Source: Pseudoxanthomonas sp. F37 (GTDB taxonomy: Bacteria > Pseudomonadota > Gammaproteobacteria > Xanthomonadales > Xanthomonadaceae). Taken from it: a stretch of 64,000 nt of DNA. A model generated the notes under the pieces. The model did no database searches, had not been told where the DNA came from, and saw only the letters and a list, made by a program, of their open reading frames with translations. Positions 46,690-56,230 of this stretch are shown piece after piece. The stretch's first letter is position 1. The number at the start of each line of letters is the position of its first letter. The position numbers and the translations under genes are program-made. Location: positions 1,984,001 to 2,048,000 of the forward strand of contig NZ_CP095187.1 in the NCBI RefSeq assembly GCF_022965755.1, given 5' to 3'.

Positions 46690-47220
46690 TCAGCCGCGGC
46701 GGCCATGCAGAACGTAGGGTTGCGTGGTGCCATCGGGGAGCACCAGTTCAACGGTGTAGGGCTGCACGCGCCCATCGGGCATTTCCATGCCCGGTGAACC
46801 CGCTGGCATGCCGGGCAATACAAGTCCGCGGCCCTGCGGCCGCTCGCGCAGCAGACGGAAAATGTCCTGCACCGGCACGTGACCCTCGACGATGTAACCG
46901 TCGATCTCCGCGGTGTGGCACGAGCCGCGACCGTAGGGCACGCCCAACTTCGCCTTGATGGGATTGAGATCCTCGCTGTTATGGACTTCGACCGTGAAGC
47001 CGGCTTTTTCCAAATGCTCGACCCACAGCTGGCAGCACCCGCACGTCGCACTTTTGTGCACCTTGACCAACGGCAGCGCTTGCGGGGGCGGCACACCTAG
47101 TTGAACCTCTGCCGAGGCTGCGGTCGCACCTACCGGGGTGACAGACTCGGACGGGCGTGCGCATGCGGACACGGACAGGGCTGTGGCCAAAAGCAAGAGA
47201 CAGCTGCGTTGCGTATTCAT
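46690..47220 (-). CDS. copG: DUF411 copper-resistance protein CopG
   Basis: A 176-residue exported protein of the thioredoxin-like DUF411 family. The signal has a lipobox-like LSVSACARP. The domain begins [20 protein letters not shown], whose CGCC pair is the copper/redox site, with another Cys in [20 protein letters not shown]. Studied CopG proteins bind copper and can interconvert Cu(I)/Cu(II). ATG 47220 or 47223. Lies between copM and copF as in Xanthomonas; a GC-rich hairpin separates it from copM. Confidence 0.9.
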   Translation of the reverse strand: MNTQRSCLLLLATALSVSACARPSESVTPVGATAASAEVQLGVPPPQALPLVKVHKSATCGCCQLWVEHLEKAGFTVEVHNSEDLNPIKAKLGVPYGRGSCHTAEIDGYIVEGHVPVQDIFRLLRERPQGRGLVLPGMPAGSPGMEMPDGRVQPYTVELVLPDGTTQPYVLHGRRG

Positions 47221-47238
47221 CAAGAATCCTCAAAAGGT

Positions 47239-47262
47239 GCCCAGGCGCCGTGGCGCCCGGGC
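47239..47262 (-). terminator. GC-rich hairpin between copM and copG
   Basis: GCCC-A-GGCGCC, GT, GGCGCC-C-GGGC forms a near-perfect 11-bp stem with a two-base loop, 28 bases after the copM stop in the direction of transcription. No T-run follows, so partial attenuation or mRNA processing is more likely than full termination. Confidence 0.45.
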
Positions 47263-47289
47263 GTGGAGCTGGTCTGCTCCATGAAAAAG

Positions 47290-48102
47290 TCAGTGCTGGT
47301 GGTCGTGGCCGTCGTCGGCTTTCGGCGCCGCTTCGGCGGGCTTGGTGGGCATAGAGGCGTGCTCGCTGTGATCGCTGTCGGACTTGGTCTGGGTCGGTTG
47401 CTTGGCTGGCGCCGCGGCATGCTCGTGCGTGGTGCTTTCCGTGCTTTGACTCATGTCCATTCCACCGGACTCGTGACCCTGACTATGGTCATCACCCACG
47501 GCAGCGCCTTCGTCACCGCCATGATGATCTCCGCCGGCCTCCTCACCATCAGAGTGCCCGTCAGTCTCACCGCCACCGTGCGAGTGACCATCACTGCTTG
47601 CCACCAAGACCTGATAGCCGGTCTTGTCCAACTTGGGCAGCTCCTGCAGAAACGCGGCCATGTTCCAGATGAACTCATCGTCCATGCTGCCACCCCAGGC
47701 CGGCATGCCACTGGCCTTGATACCGTGCTTGATGACCCAGAACGCTTCAGCCGGTGCGATCGGTTGCTTGCTCAGATTCGGCGGCGCGGGGTACAAACCC
47801 TTGCTCAATTCTGTGGCGGCAGCCTCCGGTGAGAGATGGCAGGCCACGCACATGGCGTTGTAGTTGCCCGCCCCTTGGCGGATACGCTCAGGGTCGTTCA
47901 AATTGGCAGGCACCTGCAGCTTGGCCGCGCGCACCGAGATGGAACGCTCACGCGCGGTTTCCAACAACGCGTACACCGCACGGCTGTGTGGATCATCGGC
48001 CGCAACGTTGTACACGCCAAGCGATACCGTGGCGGTGGCGACCACCGCAACCAGGGCCGCACTGGCACCGAGCCATACCCATATCTTCTTGTTGGATTTC
48101 AT
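47290..48102 (-). CDS. copM: c-type cytochrome of copper operon, CopM
   Basis: A 270-residue membrane-anchored or periplasmic cytochrome c. The N-terminal helix (VWLGASAALVAVVATATVSL) acts as signal/anchor. A single haem site CVACH is followed by a distal Met in KASGMPAWGG, as in class I cytochromes. After residue about 165 the sequence is low-complexity and rich in His, Asp and Met (GGGETDGHSDGEEAGGDHHG, ending DDGHDHQH), a likely copper-binding tail. Start 48102 (MKSNKKIW) is preferred to 48159. In Xanthomonas copM follows copB, as here. Confidence 0.88.
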   Translation of the reverse strand: MKSNKKIWVWLGASAALVAVVATATVSLGVYNVAADDPHSRAVYALLETARERSISVRAAKLQVPANLNDPERIRQGAGNYNAMCVACHLSPEAAATELSKGLYPAPPNLSKQPIAPAEAFWVIKHGIKASGMPAWGGSMDDEFIWNMAAFLQELPKLDKTGYQVLVASSDGHSHGGGETDGHSDGEEAGGDHHGGDEGAAVGDDHSQGHESGGMDMSQSTESTTHEHAAAPAKQPTQTKSDSDHSEHASMPTKPAEAAPKADDGHDHQH

Positions 48103-48115
48103 CGTCTGTCTCCCC

Positions 48116-49300
48116 TCAGAACCAAGTGCGAAGGCCGATGACAAGGCGCGTGTCTTCAAAGGACTCGGCGTGCTCGCGCCGCATATCCGCTGTATTGCCG
48201 AAGGCGCGCTCGTAGACCACGCCGATGTAAGGCGCGAACCTGCGAGTGAATTCGTAGCGCAGCCGTAGTCCGGCCTCGGCGGTGCTCAATCCCGAGCCGA
48301 TACCACGCAATGGATCGTTCTTGCCGTAGGCCGTGACTTCGACCAAGGGCTGCAGGATCCATCGGTTGGTCAACAGCAGTTCGTACTCGGCTTCCACATT
48401 GGCCGCCGTCTGACCGCCCTCGCCCAGGTAGGCCGTTGCGGACATCTCGAACTTCATCGGGGCCAGTCCCTGCACGCCAATGGCAGCAAAGTTCTGCGAG
48501 GCGCCCGGCTTGAAATCGTGGCGCACACCGGCCACCACATCCCACCAGGTGGAGACGCTGCGACCGTAGAGCACTTCCAGGTCGGCCGACTCGGTTTGAC
48601 CGTCCGATCGTTCCCCCTCGCTGCGCAACCAGATGCGATCCAGATCCGTGCCTATCCAGGCCTGCCCTTCCCACCCCAAACCCGTGCCGGGGTCGGCATC
48701 CCAGGTCTCCAGACGATTGAACAGCACATAGCTCTTGATGCCATTGTCGTGCACCGGGTGTGCATGATCAGGTGCGATGGCCGCCTTGCGATCAGCGTCT
48801 GTCACCTCGGGAATAGGCGTGCGTGGCTGGGTCGGCGCCGGCGAGGCATGCCCCATCTGGCTGTGATCCATGCCTTCCATCGACTGCATCGCAGGCTCAG
48901 GCGCGGCATCGGCGCCGGTCTTCGGCGCAGGCTGATCCATTTGGCTGTGATCCATCCCCTGCATCGCAGGTTGGGCGGCATCGTTCGTGCTGGCTGGCGC
49001 AGCGTGGCCCATCTGGCTGTGGTCCATCCCCTGCATCGCCGGCGGTGTGCTCGGCATGGCATGCCCCATCGCCGCATGGTCCATCTCTGCCTCGGGCTTC
49101 TTGGCAGGAGTTACCGGCTTCTTTGGGGGCGCTGGCTTTGCTGCGGGGACTTGGTGCGCCGAATGATCCTGACTTTGCCCGCTCTGCTCCATCGGCATGG
49201 TGCCGTGCTGCATGGTTTGGGCGATGGCCGCATTGGACAGGGCCAGCGTGATAGCCAGCGTCAGTAATGCCGTGGCAGCGTGGCGATTATTGATCTTCAT
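48116..49300 (-). CDS. copB: copper resistance outer-membrane protein CopB
   Basis: A 394-residue outer-membrane barrel protein. ATG 49300 overlaps the copA stop. After the signal (ALLTLAITLALSNAAIAQ) lies a Met/His-rich region of about 140 residues with repeated MDHSQMGHA-type units (four or more), presumed copper-binding. The C-terminal half from about SYVLFNRLETWDADPG has alternating strands and ends LVIGLRTWF, the terminal Phe of a barrel. CopB is thought to sequester or pass copper at the outer membrane together with CopA. Confidence 0.93.
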   Translation of the reverse strand: MKINNRHAATALLTLAITLALSNAAIAQTMQHGTMPMEQSGQSQDHSAHQVPAAKPAPPKKPVTPAKKPEAEMDHAAMGHAMPSTPPAMQGMDHSQMGHAAPASTNDAAQPAMQGMDHSQMDQPAPKTGADAAPEPAMQSMEGMDHSQMGHASPAPTQPRTPIPEVTDADRKAAIAPDHAHPVHDNGIKSYVLFNRLETWDADPGTGLGWEGQAWIGTDLDRIWLRSEGERSDGQTESADLEVLYGRSVSTWWDVVAGVRHDFKPGASQNFAAIGVQGLAPMKFEMSATAYLGEGGQTAANVEAEYELLLTNRWILQPLVEVTAYGKNDPLRGIGSGLSTAEAGLRLRYEFTRRFAPYIGVVYERAFGNTADMRREHAESFEDTRLVIGLRTWF

Positions 49301-51165
49301 TCGTCGACCCTCACCGTGCGCATCATTCCGGCTTCCATGTGATAGAGCAGATGGCAATGGAATGCCCAACTGCCCAGGGCATCTGCGCGCACGCGATACG
49401 TCCTTCGGCTGCCAGGCGGCATATCAACGGTATGTTTGCGCACCATGAAATTGCCGTTGTCGTCCTCCACGTCACTCCACATGCCATGCAGATGAATGGG
49501 ATGGGTCATCATCGTGTCGTTGACCAGGACGATGCGCATACGCTCGCCATAGTTCAGGCGTAGTGGCTCGACATCGGAGAATTTCTGGCCGTTGAAGCCC
49601 CAGGAGAACTTCTCCATGTGGCCGGTCAGATGAAGTTCGATCTCACGACCGGGATCACGACCGTCGGGGTCCTCGAATGTGCTCTTGAGCATGGAATAGC
49701 TCAGGACCTGGCGCCCGTTGTTGCGCAGCCCATTGCCCGGGTCATCCAGGCGCGAGCTCACGCTCATGGCCTGATTGTCGAGCAGCGGGTTGTTGGTTTC
49801 GCTGGCAGGATGGGATTGCATGCCGCCGTGCTGCATGCCCGCCATAGCGCCATCGCCTGTGGCCGGCATGGCATGGCCGGCATGGGCTCCACCGTCTGGG
49901 GTGCTCGTCGGTGGGCTCATGCCTGGCATGCCCATCGCCGCCCCGCAACCGCCTTCCATGCCCTTGCTGCTGCCGGACATGTCCATCGATCCGTGATCCA
50001 TGCCCATGTCAGCCATGGTCAACAAGGGTCTGGGATCCACGGAGGGGACGGGCGCACGCAAGCCCTCGCGCACCGCCAGGGTCCCGCTGACATAGCCGGT
50101 ACGTCCCGAATCCTGTGCAAAGATCGTGAACGCATCTTGCCCGGACGGCTCAACGATCACATCGAAGGTCTCTGCGACCGCGATGCGAAATTCATCGACG
50201 GTCACGGGGTGAACGTACAAGCCATCTGCGGCCACTACGGTCATCTTCAGGCCTGGAATACGCACATCGAAGTACGTCATTGCAGAGCCATTGATGAAGC
50301 GCAGGCGCACCTTCTCGCCACTGCGAAACAACCCGGTCCAGTTGCCCAGCGAGGTCGTGCCGTTCATCAGGTACGTGTAGGTGTTCGCATTGACGTCGGA
50401 AAGATCCGTAGGCGTCATGCGCATCACACCCCACATCTTGCGATCTTCCAGCGTGGCCGACAGCCCGTTGCGCCTGACATCACGCGCGAAGTCACCCACC
50501 GTGCGCTTGTAGTAATTGTCGTGGCCCGGCATCTTCTTCAGCCGATCAAATAAGGCTGCTGGATCCAGATCCGTCCAGTCGCTGAGCATCACGACGTAAT
50601 CGCGGTCGAAACTGAAGGGCTCCGGCTCCAGCGGGTCGATCACCAACGGGCCATAAAGGCCAGCTTGCTCCTGAAAGCCGGAGTGGCTGTGGTACCAGTA
50701 AGTGCCACCCTGGTGCAGGGTGAACTTGTAGTGATAGGTCTCGCCACGGCCGATGCCATCAAAACTGAGCCCCGGGACCCCGTCCATGTTGGCTGGCAGC
50801 AGGATCCCGTGCCAATGGATTGAGGTATCCGAACCATGGATCGAGTTGGCGGGCAGTGCGTTGGCCACGCGCAGGTTGACGGTGGTGCCCTCCTTCCATC
50901 GCAGCAATGGCGCGGGAACGGATCCGTTGACGGTGATAGCCGTGCGCGTCTTGCCGGTGAAGTTCATCGGTGTCTCGCCGATGGTCAGGTCGAACTCCGT
51001 GCCTGACAGCACGTTGGGCTGTCCTGGGCCCTTCAGTGCCCAGCCGGACTTGGGCCAGAGCCCCAAGCCTGCCACTGCGCCTCCCAAGGCCAAGCCTTGG
51101 ACAAATCGCCGCCGCGAAGGCAGCAGTGGCCCGCCCGGCGGGCCACGAAAATCATCATGCGACAT
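49297..51165 (-). CDS. copA: periplasmic multicopper oxidase CopA (PcoA family)
   Basis: A 622-residue multicopper oxidase exported by Tat (RRRFVQGLALGGAVAGLGLW). Copper ligands are in SIHWHGILLPANMDGVPG, TYWYHSHSGFQEQAGLYGPL, HPIHLHGMW and WAFHCHLLYHMEAGMM. A Met-rich insert around residues 385-430 (MDHGSMDMSGSSKGMEGG, MGMPGMSPP) is the usual CopA/PcoA copper-collecting region. It oxidises Cu(I) to less toxic Cu(II) in the periplasm. Second gene of the operon after copL; not to be confused with the P-type ATPase at 22697 that shares the symbol. Confidence 0.95.
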   Translation of the reverse strand: MSHDDFRGPPGGPLLPSRRRFVQGLALGGAVAGLGLWPKSGWALKGPGQPNVLSGTEFDLTIGETPMNFTGKTRTAITVNGSVPAPLLRWKEGTTVNLRVANALPANSIHGSDTSIHWHGILLPANMDGVPGLSFDGIGRGETYHYKFTLHQGGTYWYHSHSGFQEQAGLYGPLVIDPLEPEPFSFDRDYVVMLSDWTDLDPAALFDRLKKMPGHDNYYKRTVGDFARDVRRNGLSATLEDRKMWGVMRMTPTDLSDVNANTYTYLMNGTTSLGNWTGLFRSGEKVRLRFINGSAMTYFDVRIPGLKMTVVAADGLYVHPVTVDEFRIAVAETFDVIVEPSGQDAFTIFAQDSGRTGYVSGTLAVREGLRAPVPSVDPRPLLTMADMGMDHGSMDMSGSSKGMEGGCGAAMGMPGMSPPTSTPDGGAHAGHAMPATGDGAMAGMQHGGMQSHPASETNNPLLDNQAMSVSSRLDDPGNGLRNNGRQVLSYSMLKSTFEDPDGRDPGREIELHLTGHMEKFSWGFNGQKFSDVEPLRLNYGERMRIVLVNDTMMTHPIHLHGMWSDVEDDNGNFMVRKHTVDMPPGSRRTYRVRADALGSWAFHCHLLYHMEAGMMRTVRVDE

Positions 51166-51278
51166 GAAAATGCTCCTAGCATCGTGTTGCCACCGGCGTG
51201 CGGTGGTACAGAGCGGGTGGCCGGCCTAGACGAGCGCACAGGCCACACCCACAGCGCCGTTGCGGCGCCAAAGGAGAC

Positions 51279-51698
51279 TTAGCCGATCGGTGGTCGGATC
51301 AAATGGGGCAAGGCGGGCGCAGCATGCCCCAATGGCAGGGGCATGACGTGCAGTCCCAACGCCAATTGCACCGAGACATACATGTGCGCGGGCAACGCAC
51401 TGGCACAGGCATGCACGCACGCGCATCGGCACGCCGAAGACTTGCAGCAATCAGGACCGGCATGGTCGCCATGTCCGGCTTTTTTAGCCTTCTCAATTGA
51501 AGGCGCATCGGCGTGATGGGATGGGTTGTGATGCGCGGCACAATCCTCATCGCTCACGACACTGGGCTCCTGACTTGCCTGCCCGGCGGTAGCAGATCCC
51601 ATACTCACGGACGCATACGCCGACCACGCGCCGTTAAGGGCGAGCATAGCGATCAGAAACAAGCGCAGTAGTAGTGAGGGGGCCGACACGGACGTCAT
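51279..51698 (-). CDS. copL: CopL family metal-binding regulatory protein
   Basis: A 139-residue exported Cys/His-rich protein and first gene of the copper operon. Signal peptide LLLRLFLIAMLALNGAWSAY; metal-binding candidates in CAAHHNPSHHADAP and CCKSSACRCACVHAC; C-terminal HLIRPPIG. In Xanthomonas, copL disruption abolishes copper-induced expression of copAB although its mechanism is unknown. A paralogue lies at 37702-38133. A 113-base gap separates it from copA. Confidence 0.88.
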   Translation of the reverse strand: MTSVSAPSLLLRLFLIAMLALNGAWSAYASVSMGSATAGQASQEPSVVSDEDCAAHHNPSHHADAPSIEKAKKAGHGDHAGPDCCKSSACRCACVHACASALPAHMYVSVQLALGLHVMPLPLGHAAPALPHLIRPPIG

Positions 51699-51722
51699 GG
51701 TAAATCACTTCGCGCGGCATGG

Positions 51723-51750
51723 TGTGTATCAGTCGTGAACAGAATCTCAA
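51723..51750 (-). promoter_or_regulatory. candidate copL promoter
   Basis: Leftward -35 TTGAGA (51745-51750) and -10 TACACA (51723-51728) with a 16-bp spacer, 25 bases before the copL ATG. The short spacing to the ATG and weak -10 make it tentative. Confidence 0.3.
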
Positions 51751-51917
51751 CGACGCATGAGACGGACGCCTTCCCCGTCGCTCGGGGAGGAAAGCAAGCT
51801 ACGCGCATCCGAGGCGGGTTTTACATGGCGCTTAAAAGTTCACGATAAGAACAGAAATAGATGGCCGCCCCTGCTCAACGCATTCTTGCGATAGGCGGCA
51901 ACGCACATCACGGGCGA

Positions 51918-51935
51918 TACCCTCGATAACGATCC
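51918..51935 (-). repeat. 18-bp repeat, copy 2 of an inverted pair
   Basis: TACCCTCGATAACGATCC, the exact reverse complement of 11307-11324. It lies in the intergenic region upstream of the copper operon. Confidence 0.6.
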
Positions 51936-52057
51936 TTTATCCCCTGCTCTCCCGCGGTCATCTTTCGAGCGGATAGCTACTTCGTTGCGGAAGCATCGGA
52001 GACACCTTTCTCAAGAGTTCCGCTTTGCAAGGAATTCTCAGCATAGTAGACACGAAC

Positions 52058-52088
52058 GGGATTCTGCAGCATGCGGCTGCAGAATCCC
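52058..52088 (-). terminator. perfect hairpin downstream of the DsrE gene
   Basis: GGGATTCTGCAGC, ATGCG, GCTGCAGAATCCC: a 13-bp perfect stem with a five-base loop, 49 bases beyond the leftward stop of the DsrE-family gene. Without a clear T-run it may be a Rho-independent terminator of weak type or an mRNA-stabilising structure. Confidence 0.55.
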
Positions 52089-52136
52089 GCGCGATTACGG
52101 CAGACCCTGGTTGGATGCAGTCAGTGAGCCCGTTAC

Positions 52137-52577
52137 TCAGTACTCGGAAATCTTGACATAGCCTTTCTGCACGAGCTGGGTCGTTCGCGCCATGGCATCG
52201 GTATTTATCTTGATGCCCGGCAAGATGTCACCGTTGCCCCAGCCATGGGCCAGGGCTGTTGCCCCGCACAGCTCGACGGCCACGCCGCGGGCCATCAGCT
52301 CCTGGACCAGCCCCTTGTACGGATTGCCGGTGCTGATGTTCCGATCAGCGTTGTAGATCTTATCCGCCAGGGTCACGTGACCGGCGTTGGTATGGAATAC
52401 AACGATCACCGACGACTTTGCCTTCCAGGCGGAGATGTCATCCATGATCAGGCCAAGGTGGAACAGGCAGGCAGGCAAGTCCCCTTCGAATGAGAGAGCC
52501 GCGACACTGAAGACGCTCTTTACGTGGGAGAGCACAACCGGAATATCGATATTCAGGACGGGATTCTGAGCAGACAT
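52137..52577 (-). CDS. DsrE/DsrF-like family protein
   Basis: A 146-residue cytoplasmic protein of the DsrE-like fold: IPVVLSHVKSVFSVAALSFE, SVIVVFHTNAGHVTLADKIY, then GLVQELMARGVAVELCGATA with a single conserved-position Cys, and DILPGIKINTDAMARTTQLV. Family members can transfer sulfur or act as small-molecule-binding trimers, but many have no known role. Starts 36 bases after the tautomerase stop on the same strand and may be the last gene of that leftward group. Confidence 0.8.
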   Translation of the reverse strand: MSAQNPVLNIDIPVVLSHVKSVFSVAALSFEGDLPACLFHLGLIMDDISAWKAKSSVIVVFHTNAGHVTLADKIYNADRNISTGNPYKGLVQELMARGVAVELCGATALAHGWGNGDILPGIKINTDAMARTTQLVQKGYVKISEY

Positions 52578-52613
52578 AAATCACCTCATGGACGGCAGTG
52601 TGTCAGGCTTCGA

Positions 52614-52919
52614 TCAGTCCGCCTTCTTGGGCGGCATCTTGGCCGCAAACTCGGGGCGCGTGGAGGGGTGGCCGTCGATCATCTCGAACAAGTGCTTCGA
52701 CCGTTGCAGCGTCTCCATCAGCGATTTGGGTCCTTCGAAGGGTCGTCCCCCGATGTGCCAGCCGTCGGTGTGAAGTTCTTCAATAAGCACCCAGACAACC
52801 TCGCGGAAAGCTTCGGATCCTTCACATCGCACCATGACGTCGGTGATCTGACAGGCCATGTCATGCTTCTGGTCGGGTGTAAAAACGCCATCTACCAGTT
52901 TTATGTTGACGAAAGGCAT
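52614..52919 (-). CDS. 4-oxalocrotonate-tautomerase-like protein
   Basis: A 101-residue protein starting MPFVNIKLVDG, so after Met removal Pro1 would be the catalytic base as in 4-oxalocrotonate tautomerases. VFTPDQKHDMACQITDVMVR and VVWVLIEELHTDGWHIGG fit the beta-alpha-beta unit of the superfamily. It is longer than the 62-residue classical enzyme, with a polar C-terminal extension (ending AAKMPPKKAD). Substrate unknown. Part of a leftward group with DsrE, patatin and hydrolase genes. Confidence 0.82.
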   Translation of the reverse strand: MPFVNIKLVDGVFTPDQKHDMACQITDVMVRCEGSEAFREVVWVLIEELHTDGWHIGGRPFEGPKSLMETLQRSKHLFEMIDGHPSTRPEFAAKMPPKKAD

Positions 52920-52982
52920 GGTTCTAGACCTCAGTGTGTGGGGATGCCTCGACTGAATCGGGATCGTGCGCGCGTTGCTGAC

Positions 52983-53891
52983 TCAGTGCGAGGCAGATGA
53001 AAAATGGTGGTGGAGACCGAGCTGCTTGGGTATCTCTGCAACTTCCAGCCCACCGCGCTCCAGCCAAGCCTGTGTGGACACGTGAGCCCGGCTGATCAGT
53101 TCGCTTGTTTCGGTGAAATCGTACGGCGATGTTCTCAATGGACAGATGCTCGGTACGATCCTCAGCTCGATGTGGCTGTTGTGCCAATGCTCGGCATCAC
53201 GTAAGAGTTGCGATGCAATCAACATGCTGATGGCATGCATGGCTCTGGGCACCACGCCTTCCGCGCCCGCCCTCCTCGCACACGCGAATCCGGTCGGCAG
53301 GACGATCACGCGTTTGGCACCCTTGGCGACCGCAACAGAAATGGGGGTGTTGTTGGATAGGCCGCCGTCCACAAGGAGATGTCCATCGATCATCACTGGT
53401 GAGAACACGCCTGGGATTGCGGTGCTCGCGAGCACCGAATTGATCGCGCTACCTCGGGAGAGAACCACTTCACGTCCGGACAATACATCGGTCGCAACCA
53501 CGTGAACCGGGAGCAAAGCGTCCTCCAGGCGTGAATAAGGCAAATGCCGTCCCAGTAGATGGCGCAATCCTTCGGAACTGACCAAATGGCCGCTACCCCC
53601 GAAGATGCCGGAGACCACGCCACTGAGCTTCACCGGAAATACGTCGCGACGACGTACGCCCTGCCAGATCGATGCCATCCGAAGAGCGCCGTCCAGGGTG
53701 GGCTGCGCGGCGAACAGCACCGCGTTGATGGCACCGGCCGAGGCTCCCACCAGAAACACCGGCCGCTCACCCCACTCCATGAGGGCCAGCAGCATGCCCA
53801 CTTCGACGGCGCCAAGACTTCCACCGCCGGCGAGTACGAACGCGGTCACCGGTTCGGAACCTGTTTCCGCTACGTCCATGCCGATCTCCAT
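52983..53891 (-). CDS. patatin-like phospholipase
   Basis: A 302-residue lipolytic enzyme. LAGGGSLGAVEVG gives the oxyanion-hole glycines, FLVGASAGAINAVLF the nucleophile Ser (G-x-S-x-G), and LLVDGGLSNNTPI the Asp of the Ser-Asp dyad, so the active site looks complete. No signal peptide. It probably acts on phospholipids or other acyl esters. Start 53891 (MEIGMDV) or 53879. Same strand as the tautomerase (63-base gap) and MBL-fold (70-base gap) genes. Confidence 0.88.
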   Translation of the reverse strand: MEIGMDVAETGSEPVTAFVLAGGGSLGAVEVGMLLALMEWGERPVFLVGASAGAINAVLFAAQPTLDGALRMASIWQGVRRRDVFPVKLSGVVSGIFGGSGHLVSSEGLRHLLGRHLPYSRLEDALLPVHVVATDVLSGREVVLSRGSAINSVLASTAIPGVFSPVMIDGHLLVDGGLSNNTPISVAVAKGAKRVIVLPTGFACARRAGAEGVVPRAMHAISMLIASQLLRDAEHWHNSHIELRIVPSICPLRTSPYDFTETSELISRAHVSTQAWLERGGLEVAEIPKQLGLHHHFSSASH

Positions 53892-53961
53892 CCTTAAGAC
53901 ATCGAGCGATGGAGGCTGCCTGCCACAGCAACCTCACTGGTCGCCAAACAGCATCCCTAGC

Positions 53962-54909
53962 TCAAAGTCCGCTATAGACCAGATGCACGAAGAAATCCGG
54001 GTTGATGACGAAGTTGCCCCACTTGGCGTCGTAAGCGGCAGTGGGTTTTGCGGCGATCGCGTCTTTCTCACTCTTGCCCGACGCCTTCAGTGCGGAGACG
54101 TTGTCACGAATGGTCTGTAGCATTGACCTGAAGGCCACCAGATCCTGCTTGTTGCCCGCCGGTCCGTGGCCCGGAACGATGATCGTGTTGGGTCCGGCGA
54201 CCTTGAGTCCGATATCCACGGCACGGATCATCCCGTCGATGCTGCCGCCATGCTGATTGTCGATGAAGGGGTACACCCCATTCCAGAACGTGTCGCCTAG
54301 GAAAAGAACATCCGCCTTCTTGAAGTAGATGTACAGGTCGCCATCGGTGTGGGAGGGCGGCAGCGCCACCACCTCGATGCCCTCGCCACCCAGCTTGTAC
54401 GACTTGTGATGATCGACAAGATCCTTCGGTTGGCCGGATGCGGCGAGTGGTTTGAACGTGTAGTTCCAGTCGTCCACCCGCTCGGTTTGAGCCAGGTAAC
54501 GCGCGGTGTTGGGGTGGGCGACGACCACGACCTCGTTCCCGGGCAGCCACGGGTTGCCGTCGGCGTGGTCCCAATGCCAATGGGTGTTGACGACATGACT
54601 GATCCTTCCTGGGCCTAAGCCTTGTAATGCACGGGTCAGCTTGTCCTTGGAAACGGAAATGCCTGCGTCCACCAGAAACTTGGCGTCTTGTCCTGCCAGC
54701 GCGCCGATGTTGCCCCCTGAGCCTTCCAGGAGGTACACGTTGCCCCTCAACGGGGTCACTTTGATCTCCGCCCTCTCTGCTTCGGCATTGATCTTGATGA
54801 CAGGACTTTCCTGGGCCAGCGACAGTCCGGGAGCGAGCACAGCGGCGATCAGAAGCAGGATCTGGCAGGCACACGCAAGGTGGCGTGGCAGTCGGTGATG
54901 GGTGTTCAT
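53962..54909 (-). CDS. exported MBL-fold metallo-hydrolase
   Basis: A 315-residue periplasmic metallo-beta-lactamase-fold enzyme. Signal peptide (CACQILLLIAAVLAPGLSLA) precedes the mature domain: NVYLLEGSGGNIGALAG, the zinc motif NTHWHWDHADGN (HxHxDH), PSHTDGDLYIYF and LFLGDTF, IVPGHGP. It is of the group related to quinoprotein-relay and subclass B3-like hydrolases rather than a proven beta-lactamase. Substrate unknown. Placed 32 bases downstream of the alpha/beta hydrolase gene. Confidence 0.87.
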   Translation of the reverse strand: MNTHHRLPRHLACACQILLLIAAVLAPGLSLAQESPVIKINAEAERAEIKVTPLRGNVYLLEGSGGNIGALAGQDAKFLVDAGISVSKDKLTRALQGLGPGRISHVVNTHWHWDHADGNPWLPGNEVVVVAHPNTARYLAQTERVDDWNYTFKPLAASGQPKDLVDHHKSYKLGGEGIEVVALPPSHTDGDLYIYFKKADVLFLGDTFWNGVYPFIDNQHGGSIDGMIRAVDIGLKVAGPNTIIVPGHGPAGNKQDLVAFRSMLQTIRDNVSALKASGKSEKDAIAAKPTAAYDAKWGNFVINPDFFVHLVYSGL

Positions 54910-54941
54910 GGGGGGTTCTCGAGGACGTGCGACTGACAGGG

Positions 54942-55940
54942 TCAGCCGCGGATGAAGGTCATGACGTCGGCAAGGAGCCGATCACGATAGGTATCGACCA
55001 AGCCATGAGGCGCACCTTCATAGACCAGCAGCTTGTTGTCCTTGACGAGCTTGGCTGCTGCCTCAGCGGCCGCGACGATCGGCACGACCTGGTCTTTGGA
55101 TCCATGCACCAGAAGCGTCGGTACATCGAACTTCTTAAGGTCTTCGGTCAGATCGGTCTCCGAGAACACCTTGATACACTCATAGGTGTTCTTGTAACCA
55201 CCCATCATGCCCTGGAGCCACCAGAAGTCGATCAGACTCTGTTGGGGCTTCGCGCCGGGGAGGTTGAAGCCGTAGAAGGGGCCAGAGGGGACATCGCGGA
55301 AGAACTGGGAACGGTCGGCCAGGAACGCTTTGCGCAAGCCATCGAACACCTCAATCGGCGTTCCGTTCGGGTTGGCCGGTGTCTTGAGCATCAGCGGGGG
55401 AATCGCGGAGATCAATACGGCCTTCTTAACGCGCTTGGTTCCGTGCCTACCGATATAGCGAGCGACCTCGCCCCCGCCGGTCGAGAAGCCGATCATCGTG
55501 GCTTCAGTGACGTTCAAGTGCTCCATCAGCTGCGCCAGGTCATCGGAGTACGTGTCCATGTCATTGCCATCCGAAGGCTGGCTGGAGCGGCCATGGCCTC
55601 TGCGATCGTGCGCGATGCAGCGGAAGCCTTGTGAAGCAAAGAAGAACATGTGGGCTTCCCAGCTGTCCGACGACAGCGGCCATCCATGGCTGAAAGTGAT
55701 GATGGGGCCCTTGCCCCAGTCTTTGTAGTAGAGGTTCGTGCCATCTTTGGTGGTGAAGGTGCCCATGGCTTTACTCCAGTGTTCTGTGGGTGTGGGGGGT
55801 GCTTCGCTCGTCGCCGTCGGTTGGCGGCTGCAGCCAATGAGCGGAAGCTGCAGGCCGACCGCGACGATGCCGCTGGTCACGATGAGAGATCGGCGCCGAA
55901 GATCGACAGTGCCTTGGGGAGGGGGGGAAGTTGGCTGCAT
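54942..55940 (-). CDS. exported alpha/beta hydrolase (non-haem chloroperoxidase-like)
   Basis: A 332-residue hydrolase. ATG 55940 (MQPTSPPP) with GGAG upstream. The leader [20 protein letters not shown] ends in IGC, suggesting Tat export as a lipoprotein. The catalytic domain is of the chloroperoxidase/arylesterase type: [35 protein letters not shown] (nucleophile in GFSTGG), [21 protein letters not shown]. Most members use an ordinary Ser-Asp-His triad on esters. First gene of a five-gene leftward group ending with the DsrE gene. Confidence 0.87.
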   Translation of the reverse strand: MQPTSPPPQGTVDLRRRSLIVTSGIVAVGLQLPLIGCSRQPTATSEAPPTPTEHWSKAMGTFTTKDGTNLYYKDWGKGPIITFSHGWPLSSDSWEAHMFFFASQGFRCIAHDRRGHGRSSQPSDGNDMDTYSDDLAQLMEHLNVTEATMIGFSTGGGEVARYIGRHGTKRVKKAVLISAIPPLMLKTPANPNGTPIEVFDGLRKAFLADRSQFFRDVPSGPFYGFNLPGAKPQQSLIDFWWLQGMMGGYKNTYECIKVFSETDLTEDLKKFDVPTLLVHGSKDQVVPIVAAAEAAAKLVKDNKLLVYEGAPHGLVDTYRDRLLADVMTFIRG

Positions 55941-56230
55941 GGCGAGCTCCAGGGGGACGAGCGAAGGCACCAGGGAGATGCGGAGAGTCGGCGAGGCAAG
56001 GCATCGGATCGCCATCCATCAGGGCGGCGAGAAACCCGGTCGAAGGCGCATTAGCCGGTTACATCTTCGACGGTGCTAGGACACGCCCGGGCGCGTCGTC
56101 CGTCAAGATCGTTTTTGGTATCGCCGACTCAAGATCGCAATCGCGAAGAATCCGACCACAATCGCACTAAAGCCGACCTGCCAGGCAGGGCACTACAAAT
56201 GTGTCGCCGTGAATAATGGCAATTACAAAA

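Larger units (their letters stand above)
51699..52136. other. 438-bp intergenic region upstream of copL
   Basis: No gene seen. It includes the copL promoter side, the second copy of the 18-bp repeat (51918-51935), and a perfect hairpin (52058-52088) next to the DsrE gene end. Both flanking genes point left, so this is the start region of the copper operon and the 3' end of the next group. Confidence 0.6.

Noticed and set aside
51807-51834. Second dif-like site upstream of the copper operon (GGTTTTACAT shared with 22694)
   Set aside because: Only one half-arm is similar; the core and XerC arm are absent.
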